Below are positions 52,816-63,361 of a DNA stretch of 64,000 bases, piece after piece. Within the stretch, counting starts at the first letter, position 1; each line of letters begins with the position of its first letter. The notes under the pieces are model-generated. The model saw only the letters and a program-made list of their open reading frames with translations, was not told the DNA's origin and searched no databases. The stretch is from Timema cristinae (taxonomy: Eukaryota > Arthropoda > Insecta > Phasmatodea > Timematidae). Position numbers and translations under genes: made by a program. Location of the stretch: the NCBI GenBank assembly GCA_039000515.1, contig JBCFYV010011135.1:31649876-31713875 (forward strand), read 5' to 3'.

Positions 52816-52939
52816 GTAAGAAAAAAAAAAACTTTTTTTTTTCTTGTAGAGAAACATACTTTATGTTCAGCTAGGCTACTATCTAAAAATAGTACTTCAA
52901 CAAATGCTACAAAAAGTCATTTTAAGAATTGTTTCTAAA

Positions 52940-53145
52940 AACACAAATAACTTTACCATTCACTGTGGTGAAGCGTGATGATAACTTTTGGGTAATTTGA
53001 ATTATGAACACTCGTAAACGAGCACACTTTTAACGACGTTGAAACAACATTTTTATGAAGTTATATAACACAGTATTGGCATACTACAGCTGTCACTACA
53101 TCTGTCACTACATCTGTCACTACAACTGCTAAGACTTAATAAAAT
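52940..53145. other. Gene D intron 1 start
   Basis: AT-rich, ending in a small 15-bp triplication (CTGTCACTACATCTG-type, 53090-53128) directly before the next array. Confidence 0.4.
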
Positions 53146-53149
53146 AATA

Positions 53150-53555
53150 ATACTAGGGGGACTAATACTAGGGGGACTAATACTAGGGGACTAATACTAG
53201 GGGGACTAATACTAGGGGACTAATACTAGGGGGACTAATACTAGGGGGACTAATACTAGAGGGACTAATACTAGGGGGACTAACACTAGGGGACTAACAC
53301 TAGAGGGACTAATACTAGGGGGACTAATACTAGAGGACTAATACTAGGGGGACTAATACTAGGGGGACTAATACTAGGGGGGCTAATACTAGGGGGACTA
53401 ATACTAGGGGGACTAATACTAGGGGGACTAATATTAGGGGGACTAATACTAGGGGGACTAATACTAGGGGGACTAATACTAGGGGGACTAACACTAGGGG
53501 ACTAACACTAGAGGGACTAATACTAGGGGGACTAATACTATAGGGACTAATATGA
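53150..53555. repeat. 15-bp minisatellite, ~27 copies
   Basis: GGGGGACTAATACTA units; some are 14 bp through loss of one G. A sub-block with ACACTAGGGGACTAACACTAG occurs twice about 210 bp apart, showing a larger internal duplication. Confidence 0.9.
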
Positions 53556-54636
53556 CAAATAAGCTATAAAATGGACTCCAGACTGGTTTTTGATTATTAA
53601 ATAAAATGTAATAGATTTAAGGAACTAAATTAAATATTGGAATTATGTTAGTTGTAAGAATAGACTTAGAGGAATGAAATATATTCATTTTATTTTTATA
53701 CTATTACGATTAAAAATATATACTCCTGCAACATTTTATAGAAAAAACTACAACTACTACCACTCCTACTATTACTGGTAGTAATTTTGCTATATCTTCT
53801 GTGAAATATCTAATTTTGGTCTTGCTATTTTTCCTTTTAAATCTACTTTTTTTGTTCAAAAACAAAGCCTCAGTAAAATTATTTAACAAAAATTCAACTG
53901 AACCGAAAGAATCATTGTTGATGTCTACAGCGTCTCCCATTTTTGACGTGAATACATCTTTAAATTTGCTACCATACGGGGGCAATCCAAAATACCTAAT
54001 GATAACCAAATCAGAGGATACAGTCTGGCGTTGTAGTTTCGAATATATCCTCTTACATCCAAAATTAAATTATACCACTGGATAGCTAAAGGATCAAAGA
54101 ATGCATTACGATACGTGAGAACAGTGACGTGCGGTGGAGGGGGAAGCGCCGCCATTTTGAGGTTATTTTGCTGCGTATTGAGATTTGTAATTAGTATAAC
54201 TTTTGACTCGGAGAAGCTACGATGTTCGTTTAGGTTTTAATCGTCAGCTGTCGTCAAATACATAACGTATTCACGTACAACACACGGCCGTGTCCTTGAC
54301 ACAGCCACACCACATTTTTTTTCCTATGGTAGACTCTACATACTATAAAGCTTGATTCACACATTTCCAGAAAATAGAAAGCAGAAATTACTTGAGTAGC
54401 CTAGCAATTCATACGCTATATGTTGACCCATGATGCATTGCAAGTTAGTAGATAGGTATATATTCTAGATCATTCTTCCAATAGATTTTTTGCAAATTAT
54501 AATACTGTATCGTGGTACAATCCAATACATTGATAAACATGCTTTGCCTTGACGAGCTATTTCAAATCTCCTTACGATACCTTACAACGAAACTGTCTGT
54601 TAGATTTTGGCTGTACAACACATGTGTTGTCAAATG
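53556..54636. other. Gene D intron 1, middle, nothing assigned
   Basis: 53800-54085 and its complement have open frames of 75-99 codons, but no domain, splice site or repeat relation was recognised. Confidence 0.35.
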
Positions 54637-54770
54637 TGAATGGTTCGGATCCTACGTTAAACTGTAGGTCCTTCATTTCATCTCACAATCACCCTACCAT
54701 TACACATTAGCGTGAGTTCGTATAACCCGAACTGGTAGTAAGACGTGGTGCTAATAATAATAATATTATT
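54637..54770 (+). repeat. S1 SINE, 5'-truncated
   Basis: Begins at GGTTCGGATCCTACG in the S1 body and ends in (TAA)n. The 5' half is absent. Confidence 0.75.
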
Positions 54771-54978
54771 ATAACACTCACGAGTCTGGGGTAACCAGCC
54801 TACTGATCACCTTCACTGGCCGAGATTAACAGTCACCCTTCATAGCACCCCACAGGCCTGATTCTTCAAGTGCAACAAGCGGAAAGATATCAGCTTATCT
54901 TCTCAGAAAGAAATTATACATTTGCTTTGTGCGCTTTCTAACATGTCACTACACTTTTTAAAAATGATGACCATTAAA

Positions 54979-55263
54979 ATTATTATTATTATTATTAGCT
55001 CCGCGTCTTACTACCCGTTCGGGTTATACGCACTACGCTAATGTGCAATGGTAGGGTGATTGTGAGATGAAATGGAGGACCTACAGTTTAACGTGGGATC
55101 CGAACCACGGTGGAGGCCTGGCATTCCCCACATTCACAAGATGTCTTGTCAGAGGTGAAGGAAGGGTTTGGTAATCAGATAAATCTGTGCCGGGACCGAG
55201 GATTGAACCCCGGACCCCAGCACAGAAGTTCGACACCTTACCCCTAGACTGCCAGGTCACCAC
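54979..55263 (-). repeat. S1 SINE, reverse, full length
   Basis: (TTA)n, GCTCCGCGTCTTACTACC, body, GGATTGAACCCCGG, CTAGACTGCCAGGTCACC. TTAAAATT near both borders may be the duplication. Confidence 0.82.
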
Positions 55264-55432
55264 CCTTAAAAATTAAAATTTATGTTTTATGGAAAAGGAT
55301 GTTTTCTTTCTTTTTAAAAAAAACCTTTTGGTATAACTGACCTTCACCGTGCCTACCATAACGCCTCAATAATGACCATTCATCAATTTTTTTATTTGCA
55401 GATCTGATTCACTGGTCACATATTTCTTATAG

Positions 55433-55908
55433 CAAGGGTGTTCAACATTTTTTATGTTTTTGGGGCCAAAGTTTTTTTTTTTTTTTTTTTTTTTTTTTTC
55501 TCTTGTTGGCTTGTGGGCCGCAATACTGTACCAACAATATTAGGATTTAATAGATATTAAAATATACATATCGGTTCATTCTTATAACAACACTAGAGAT
55601 AAGGCCTGTCTCACATAGGTGAAATTTTGGATTTCTCGTGATGTATGCTCATTGTTTTTTGTTTTGTTTTTTTACTATTTTTAGATTTTTTTACTGCAGG
55701 AGGTGTCACGATTTGTTTTTTCTGCTAGAGTTGTAATTTTCCGCTTAAAAGTACATTAATGTTATAAAGTAATATTTTCTTTACGCATGAAGCAAAAATT
55801 ATTTATAAAATAACTCAAAGTACTCAAAGCAAAATACATATCCATTTTATCTAATCGAGCCATCAGCCACTAAAGCTGTTAACGTGGGCCATAGGTTGAA
55901 CACCCCTG
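55433..55908. mobile_element. hAT-like MITE, ~476 bp
   Basis: Left end CAAGGGTGTTCAACATTT, right end TAGGTTGAACACCCCTG, inner GGGGCCAAAG / GTGGGCC blocks. A 28-bp T run lies inside. The ends fit the common CAGGGGTGTTCAAC hAT terminus. The flanking 8-mers do not match. Confidence 0.65.
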
Positions 55909-56010
55909 CTCTAAGGCATCTCTCTTACAATATTATGGAATGCTGATGGCAAGATCAGTGTTTGAATCCTTGTCGGGTATACTTGTATTGTTTTTACGGA
56001 AAACTGCACC
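55909..56010 (+). repeat. S2 SINE fragment
   Basis: CTAAGGCATCTCTCTTACAA and GTTTGAATCCTTGTCGGG (B box) of an S2 head, cut at its left by the hAT element and running into the 68-bp array. Confidence 0.5.
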
Positions 56011-56029
56011 ATTATATGGGTCTAGCTTA

Positions 56030-58114
56030 TGCTAAATTACCTACCTAAGTTAGGTGTTATCTGGGGGGTGAGACGGGCTCTTAAGACGTCTGGTTCTAGT
56101 TGTATTACCTACCTAAGTTAGGTATTATCTGGGGGGTGAAACGGGCTCTTAAGACGTCTGGTTCTAGCTGTATTACCTACCAAAGTTAGGTGTTATCTGG
56201 GGAGTGAGACGGGCTCTTAAGACATCTGGTTCTAGCTGTATTACCTACCAGAGTTAGGTTTTATCTGAGGGGTGAGACGGGCTCTTAAGACGTCTGGTTC
56301 TAGCTGTATTACCTACCTAAGTTAGGTATTATCTGGGGGGTGAAACGGGCTCTTAAGACGTCTGGTTCTAGCTGTATTACCTACCAAAGTTAGGTGTTAT
56401 CTGGGGAGTGAGACGGGCTCTTAAGACATCTGGTTCTAGCTGTATTACCTACCAAAGTTAGGTTTTATCTGGGGAGTGAGACGGGCTCTTAAGACGTCTG
56501 GTTCTAGCTGTATTACCTACCTAAGCTAGGTGTTATCTGGGGGGTGAGACGGGCTCTTAAGACTTCTGGTTCTAGCTGTATTACCTACCAAAGTTAGGTG
56601 TTATCTGGAGGTGAGACGGGCTCTTAAGACGTCTGGTTCTAGTTGTATTACCTACCTAAGTTAGGTGTTATCTGGGGGGTGAGACGGGCTCTTAAGACGT
56701 CTGGTTCTAGTTGTATTACCTACCTAAGTTAGGTGTTATCTGGGGGGTGAGACGGGCTCTTAAGACGTCTGATTCTAGCTGTATAACCTACCTAAGTTAG
56801 GTGTTATCTGGGGGGTGAGACGGGCTCTTAAGACGTCTGGTTCTAGTTGTATTACCTACCTAAGTTAGGTGTTATCTGGAGGTGAGACGGGCTCTTAAGA
56901 CGTCTGGTTCTAGCTGTATAACCTACCTAAGTTAGGTGTTATCTGGGGGGTGAGACGGGCTCTTAAGACGTCTGGTTCTAGCTATATTACTTACCTATGT
57001 TAGGTGTTATCTAGGTGGTGAGACGGGCTCTTAAGACGTCTGGTTCTAGCTGTATTACCTACCTAATTTAGGTGTTATCTGGGGAGTGAGACGGGCTCTT
57101 AAGACGTCTAGTTATAGGTGTATTATCTACCTAAGTTAGGTGTTATCTGGGGTGAGACGTGCTCTTAAGACGTCTGGTTCTAGCTGTATTACCTACCTAA
57201 GTTAGGTGTTATCTGGGGGGTGAGACGGGCTCTTAAGACGTCTGGTTCTAGTTGTATTACCTACCTAAGTTAGGTGTTATCTGGGGAGTGAGAAGAGCTC
57301 TTAAGACGTTTGGTTCTAGCTGTATTACCTACCTAAGTTAGGTGTTATCTGGGGGTGAGACGGGCTCTTAAGACGTCTGGTTCTAGCTGTATTACCTACC
57401 TAATTTAGGTGTTATCTGGGGAGTGAGACGGGCTCTTAAGACGTCTAGTTATAGGTGTATTATCTACCTAAGTTAGGTGTTATCTGGGGGGTGAGAAGAG
57501 CTCTTAAGACGTCTGGTTCTAGCTGTATTACCTACCTAAGTTAGGTGTTATCTGGGGGGTGAGACGGGCTCTTAAGACGTCTGGTTCTAGCTGTATTACC
57601 TACCTAATTTAGGTGTTATCTGGGAGTGAGACGGGCTCTTAAGACGTCTAGTTATAGGTGTATTATCTACCTAAGTTAGTTGTTATCTGTGGGGTGAGAC
57701 GGGCTCTTAAGACGTCTGGTTCTAGCTGTATTACCTACCTAAGTTAGGTGTTATCTGGGGGTGAGACGGGCTCTTAAGACGTCTGGTTCTAGCTGTATTA
57801 CCTACCTAAGTTAGGTGTTATCTGGGGGGTGAGATGGGCTCTTAAGACGTCTGGTTCTAGCTGTATTACCTACCTAAGTTAGGTGTTATCTGGGGGGTGA
57901 GACGGGCTCTTAAGACGTCTGGTTCTAGCTGTATTACCTACCTAAGTAAGGTGTTATCTGGGGAGTGAGACGGGCTCTTAAGACGTCTGGTTCTAGCTGT
58001 ATTACCTACCTAAGTTAGGTGTTATCTGAGGGGTGAGATGGGCTCTTAAGATGTCTGGTTCTAGTTGTATTACCTACCTAAGTTAGGTGTTATCTGGGGG
58101 TGAGACGGGCTCTT
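56030..58114. repeat. 68-bp tandem array, ~31 copies
   Basis: Units contain ACCTACCTAAGTTAGGTG, TTATCTGGGGGGTGAGACGG and GCTCTTAAGACGTCTGG. Three dyads recur in each unit: ACCTAAGTTAGGT, CTTAAG and AGACGTCT. A variant unit with TCTAGTTATAGGTGTATTAT returns at about 57107, 57447 and 57648, near-multiples of 68, so blocks of units were copied. It fills gene D intron 1, ending about 105 bp before exon 2. Confidence 0.92.
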
Positions 58115-58220
58115 AGTTATGACCTAATGCAAGGGAATGATCCAAGTTCTAACTCTCTGCATTTGAAGATTTACTGATTTATATTTAATACATACGTACA
58201 CATTTTTTTTTTGTTTCCAG

Positions 58221-58336
58221 GCCGAATTGGACCCCCAGAATATGTAAACATGATGTTAAATTTTAAATCTGAAATACTGGAAAAATATGAGCCAGATCAT
58301 GTTTACGATCCGCCATCATTCAGAGACGAACACGAG
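58221..58336 (+). pseudogene. Gene D exon 2, one base lost
   Basis: After TTTGTTTCCAG the exon reads AELDP and then, one base out of phase, PEYVNMMLNFKSEILEKYEPD..SFRDEHE, donor GAG|GTAGGT. Genes B and C have one more base in the C-rich stretch (CACCCCCCAGAA in B), so a single C appears lost around 58232-58236. With that exception the exon matches C in both borders. It keeps FKSE, another SUMO-type tetrapeptide. Confidence 0.65.
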
Positions 58337-59914
58337 GTAGGTTTAGTCGTTTCTATAACCAAACCAACCAATCATCCAACACAACTTATATATCCTGTCT
58401 GACATGTGATCAATTCTTGATTTTGCAATCGTTTGTACGCTTTCTACAATTCAGATAGCTGGAATTTTAACTGGTCGTGGGGAAAACTGGTATAGGTCAA
58501 GAATTTGGTAAATTACAACAAAAATATCTGGGAAAATATTGCTTTACTCAAAATATGAAATATTATTATCATTAAATCACAATGTGATTCAAACTGTCTT
58601 TTCTTTCCTTTCTTTTTTTTTTAACTTTGCAATATTTTTTTACTACAAATTGTTAATACAAATTTAAAAAAGAAGTGTTTGTGGAAGGAGTGGTAAACAG
58701 GTGTGACGGTCCTGGGTTAAATTCCCGGCATCACCGACATATATATAGGTTTTTGTGTTCATTGAATATCAAAATAAGATCTTTTTTTTTTAATCCCTGT
58801 ATTTCACAAACAGCTTAAGCATATAAAACTCAACTTTATAAAGTTGACTTTGTCGCCTCATCCCCCCTCCCCCGCCGCCCTTTCCGTGGGGCCGCATCTG
58901 TCAGGATATTTTGAGGGAAAGGGTAGGGTCATTGGCAAGTTAGATGGTTGCATCCAAAATTATACCGAAGGTTCTGTTTTTTTTTTCTTTATTATTAACG
59001 ATGTAAAAGGTGTTGTAAAGGAAATATAAGAACTTAGACATTTGCGCTCGTGAGAGAACTGGCTCAGTCGTGAATACTTGCACTGTTGGAATGGATGACG
59101 CGGCTTGCGACCCCCTACAGACTTGGACTTGGTTCCCTGGCCACAGCGGTTGCCCTCCGGTTCTAATCTGCTATGGTCCGGACAGACAGACAGACAGACA
59201 GACAGAGTAACTGTCTACTAAATAGATGATAATGTTTCAGCCCCGATGTCAACAAAACAAAGACTCTTATAGCCCGATCTGGCCTCGTTACTTCACAACT
59301 AGAACAAATTTGTTATGAGTAGTCAGTATTCCACTTTAATGTTTTCTAATTCAATACATCAAGTTCGCTTTAACCAGGGCTTTGTCACGTAAGTCCAACA
59401 AAGTTATTCAAATCCAAATAATTATCACAACCTAGATCAGCGTTGTTAGAACTATAAAATAGTTTCTTAACAGGATGTTAGATTTTTGCATGTCTATCAT
59501 TTTTTGGACCCGAGTTAGGGATGCGGTATATGTGGCCTGAGTGGTATCGTGTTAAATATGTCCAGTAGTACCGACACAGTATTGCTGAAGAACTTTTTGG
59601 TGCACAATTACGCATTGTGTTCTTGATTATATGGATATAAGGTGTACTCAAAGTAACCATGGCTTCAAACGCAATAACTTTTAAATAAAAATCCATACCA
59701 AAATTGGCACCAAACGGCTGTTTCAAACTAAACAAAACTGTAGGCCTCGAATTTAACAATTAATTATGTGTTGTGTAGTGTTTTTTTTTTATTGTATAAT
59801 TACTTTTAGACCTACGGTTTTCTGGTAATTGTGTAATCCTTGCCCGTCTATCCTTCTTTCAATGTTATATATTAAAAAAGTATCCTAACTTCTCTCTTTT
59901 GTATTTAATTACAG
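58337..59914. other. Gene D intron 2
   Basis: Includes a tRNA-like scrap near 58690-58738 (GGTCCTGGGTTAAATTCCCG) and a (CAGA)n microsatellite at about 59184-59206. No other feature. Confidence 0.4.
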
Positions 59915-60040
59915 GCTAGTTTTGAATTTTCGGCCCATTTGAAGGACCGTATTAAACAGGAGTCTGAGGATTACGAATCTGATGGGCTTATGACTGAGAC
60001 CACATCTTATTATCCTACGCCCGTCATCAAGGGAATCAAG
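59915..60040 (+). CDS. Gene D exon 3
   Basis: Acceptor TTTAATTACAG, 42 codons (ASFEFSAHLKDRIKQESED..TPVIKGIK), donor AAG|GTATTG. It has the same length as C exon 3 but low identity; IKQE and the closing IK are kept. The intact frame argues that this exon was under constraint until recently. Confidence 0.62.
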
Positions 60041-60179
60041 GTATTGCAACCATTGCTCTCTAGAATGTATTTGGTCAGCTGAGCGGTCGGAATGAGCTAT
60101 CTAAGAAATGTATTTGGAAAAACTCTTATGGACACAGTCGGTGATGAATGGCTGCTGAAGGAATGCGGTTTTTAAAGGG

Positions 60180-60460
60180 AATACAACAGGTCAATTGTAA
60201 AGAAGTAGCTTAAATGAGTTTGGGCATGTTGAGAGGATGAGTGTGGATCAAGTGACGAAGCAAATATATGAAGGTAGAGTGTGTGGATCAAAAGGAAGGG
60301 GTAGACTATGTAAGACGTGGCTAATGTTGTAACGAATGTGTGAAAAAGAAAAACATTAATAGTTGTAATAATAAAAGAGCATGTAATCTCGGTGTATGGA
60401 TGTTGAAGGGAGTATGTAAGGATAGGGAGGTGTGGAGAAAGTTAGTAGGATGGATTAAGT
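60180..60460 (+). mobile_element. LINE C-terminal fragment, forward
   Basis: Reads GHVERMSVDQVTKQIYEGRV and then GSKGRGRLCKTW, followed by stops. The GHV-RM..EGRV-G...RGRP--TW pattern is the usual C-terminal signature of many insect LINEs. Confidence 0.68.
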
Positions 60461-60467
60461 ACGGAGT

Positions 60468-60750
60468 TGTGGGTGACCTGGCGGTCTAGGGGTAAGGTGT
60501 TGGACTTCTATGCTGGCGGCCGGGGTTCAATCCTCGGTCCCGGCACAGATTTATCTGATTACCAAACCCTTCCTTCACCTCTGACAAGACATCTTGTGAA
60601 TGTGTGGAATGCCAGGCCTCCACCGTGGTTCGGATTCCACGTTAAACTGTAGGTCCTCCATTTCATCTCACAATCACCCTACCATTACACATTAGCGTAA
60701 GTGCGTACAACCCGAACAGTTAGTAAGAAGCGGTGATGATAATAATAATA
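60468..60750 (+). repeat. S1 SINE, forward, full length
   Basis: Head GGGTGACCTGGCGGTCTAGG, B box GGGTTCAATCC, body and (TAA)n-type tail, inserted in or next to the LINE fragment in gene D intron 3. Confidence 0.85.
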
Positions 60751-61620
60751 AATAAATCACAACTGATAAGCAGTGTCGCCAATAATGCAAGGAAAAGTTA
60801 TCAGACTTACTTTGTAAATGTTAATATATGTGTCCTATCATTCTTTAACAATTTCCTTTCTTTTCGATTTTGTGTATTTTGGTTTCCTGTTTTTATGAAG
60901 TCGCCTTGCACATTTAATACTCCCTCCGGTTCAGTTCCGATAGAATGAAACCTAGGTCGGGGGATTGGGTGTTTAATGATAGGGTTTTTTTTTTTTCAAG
61001 AAGCAGCCATTACCTTTCTGTCTACGGACAACGTTGTAAAGTGTTGTTCTTTTCATTGTAACAGCCATAATATGTTCGTCCCCTTTTATATGTTTGTATC
61101 GACCTTTCCTGTACCTTCTTAAAAGTGTAATACATTAATTATCTCATAAAGCTAAAAGAGGTTTTCCATATACAGTTACTTTGGAAAAAGAATTTAAATA
61201 AATAATGGGTTCAATTCTTAACCAATTGTTAACCCTTTTCTCCTGGAAGTACTTCATGCTCCTCTCCAATGGGGAGGGGCGGGGGGGGGGGGGGGTAGGC
61301 GACCCCATGTTGGGAACCACTTCTCTATTATCAAGATGTACTTTATGGATAATTTCTGTGCTTTCGGCACTTGTTTAACAGTCCCTCGGCCTGTCCTCCA
61401 GTAAGGGTCTATTTTCAAAAGATTGATACACCTCAAGTGAAAGTTAACGCCCCATCATCTTGATATGGGATGAAAACAGGCAGACTAAGGTCCTCGTATA
61501 CTTTGCAGTTTTTATCGCAAACAACTTCTTTGAGCAAAATACATCAAACATTTCTACATTAGAAATGTGCGTTTAATTTAATTTTTTACAGGAGTAGTAT
61601 TAGGTAACTCTTTCACAGTT
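60751..61620. other. Gene D intron 3, middle
   Basis: AT-rich. A 15-G run at 61279-61293 sits in a GGGGAGGGGCGG context, followed by GTTGGGAACCACTTCTC, which resembles a hAT terminus. No gene seen. Confidence 0.4.
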
Positions 61621-61624
61621 GACC

Positions 61625-61870
61625 CTATTCAATGGACGCATGGTCTAAGGTCGCAGTATAATAGGCTGACGACGGGGAGATGAGGTTCAAATATTGGTCG
61701 GGTGTACTAAGGGTGTTTTTTAATCAAATTGTTTTCCACTCTCTCTCTCCACACAAATGCGGTTACACTTCCTCTAAATATAATCTTCCTCATCTTTAAA
61801 ATCATAAGTATAATTAGTACATAAGCGTATAACCCGAACAGATAGTAAGATGTGGTAATTATAAAAAAAA
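61625..61870 (+). repeat. S2 SINE, forward
   Basis: Head GGACGCATGGTCTAAGGTCG, B box TGAGGTTCAAATATTGG, body CTCTCCACACAAATGCGG, end TATAACCCGAACAGATAG and an A-rich tail. Confidence 0.7.
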
Positions 61871-62039
61871 ATACATTTTTAAATAATCAAGGTTTCAAAA
61901 TTTGAAACAAAATTTAAGGTTCTAATTTGAGAAATATGGGATCTGACCCATCTCTAACTTTGTTTTAAAAACTGCAAAATACATGTGGCTCAACTTGCCG
62001 TTCCCTTCTACCTCAACTTAAACTAATTAATTAATTTAT

Positions 62040-62560
62040 TTATAAATCATTCTCGTGCACCTCAGCGAATCCGACCGCTCACAGACTGCTTAGCGACGAC
62101 CCGATCCGCTACGCGTCAAGTTGTTGAGCGACTGCCCATCAGTAGAGAATCTTGATTCGTTGATGCAGCGACCACCTGTGACAGCTCTATGTGAGCGACC
62201 TACGTCGGACACGAAGCCGACCCCTTCCCCCTCCCTTGGTGTGATTATGCTCGACGCTTGTTATGTGGATGTGATATACGTACAGTCATAGCCAACGATT
62301 ACAGCCACATGCAGACAGCTCCTTTGAGCTTCTCACTCGATAACAAGCTCGAGATGGCTTGTCCGCTGAAAGATAGACTTTATCTCCTCCTCTTCCTGAT
62401 CCGCTGCCGCTTCATTGGGCGCCAAAAGTAAAAGATAAGGTTAATCCTAGGTATCATCCTTTGTGCCTTAGTATAGGAGTGCACGCTAAAGGACGAGCGT
62501 CCTCTAACAACAATAATGATCCTTACCGCTTAAAGTCAAGTAACTGTTCTTAGGCAGGGC
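62040..62560. other. GC-richer block of unknown type
   Basis: CpG-containing sequence unlike its AT-rich surroundings, with TTGGGCGCCAAAAGTAAAAG near 62418. The complement (TTTTGGCGCCCAA) resembles a retroelement primer-binding site, but no LTR pair or coding region was found. It may be a retroelement leader or a regulatory region. Confidence 0.3.
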
Positions 62561-62670
62561 TTACCAAACTCTGGTGCACATTCCTCCAGGGTTGTGTAAC
62601 ATACCGATAAATTTTACTAAGGTAGGGATGTGGAGAAATTGAATTATGGTCGGTGTTTTTTTTTTGGCAG

Positions 62671-62865
62671 TTTTTATATCAAAATGTCCCACGGTGCTTA
62701 ATGGAAGCCACGAAAGGGAATGCAAGGAGATTGGCTGTTCCAGGAGCCCTTTGAATATTGGATTATGCAGACCCCACGGGAGAACCCGCCCTTATATGAA
62801 TGCAAGGTGGAAGGCTACTCCAAGCGCGCTCAGAAAGGGGATTGTGTGCCTCTCATGGTTTAAAG
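62671..62865 (+). pseudogene. Gene D exon 4: truncated 2-unit array
   Basis: Acceptor TTTTTTTTTGGCAG. One complete unit (CKEIGCSRSPLNIGLCRPHG) is followed, after a 1-base frame change, by CKVEGYSKRAQKG and, after another, LCASHG. The second Cys of unit 2 is Tyr. The array stops where foldback element F2 begins. Entry phase is also wrong relative to exon 3. This is dead as written. Confidence 0.65.
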
Positions 62866-63072
62866 GACCAAATATTTCTCCAGTAGAAACATAAAGTTTA
62901 ATTTTCTCACGTGATGATATCAACAGTTGTTGAATATCTGTCGAGTATGTTTTGGAATTTAATGACATCTTTTTATCTAATGCCGCTATGCTCATGACAG
63001 ATATTCAACAACTGTTGATATCACCGTGTGAAGAATATTAAACTTTATGTTTTTACTGAAGCACTAGTTTAT
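62862..63072. mobile_element. Foldback element F2
   Basis: Inverted arms of about 85-90 bp: AAATATTTCTCCAGTAGAAA, then GATATCAACAGTTGTTGAAT, with the complement at 62997-63072. It is the same family as F1 at 25830 (shared TTTCTCCAGTA and GATATCAACAG). Its left edge abuts the last Cys/His unit of gene D. Confidence 0.75.
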
Positions 63073-63361
63073 TTATTTTGAACAAAAAAAGTTTTGCTAT
63101 AAAAACTGCAAAAAAACATTTGACATTTTCTCACGTTCTCTTACTATCCCTAACATAATGAAATTTGGAGATTTTACTTTAAAACAAATCTACAAGTTGT
63201 CATATATAATTGTACTATTTTTTTTATAACCTTGGATAATTGTTGTGTGTACTGAAGTGACACGATTAAAAATTGTTTGTATTAGCTATCTCTGAAAACC
63301 GAAACTGTCAAAACAACTTGTTTCTTCCTCAAAGTCATCCAACTATAAACATTATTGTTTT

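Larger units (their letters stand above)
52741..62865 (+). pseudogene. Gene D: decayed four-exon Cys/His-repeat paralogue (span)
   Basis: Exons in the same order as B and C: 52741-52815, 58221-58336, 59915-60040, 62671-62865. Exons 1 and 3 are open and phase 0. Exon 2 has lost one base in a C run, so it cannot be read through. The last exon has only two units, with two further frame breaks, and ends at a foldback element. The N-terminal sequence is clearly diverged from B and C (MEVNLQNETNKQ..), so D is the oldest branch here. It is probably a pseudogene. The alternative is that the true last exon lies beyond the window and exon 2's missing base is a sequencing error. Confidence 0.65.

Noticed and set aside
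53710..54155. Open frames of 76-99 codons on both strands
   Set aside because: No recognisable motif, low-complexity Val run from a (TAC)n-like stretch, and no splice sites. Left as unassigned intron.
62040..62560. A second LTR element with a primer-binding-site-like TTTTGGCGCCCAA
   Set aside because: No paired terminus, duplication or coding region could be shown, so it is listed only as an unassigned GC-rich block.
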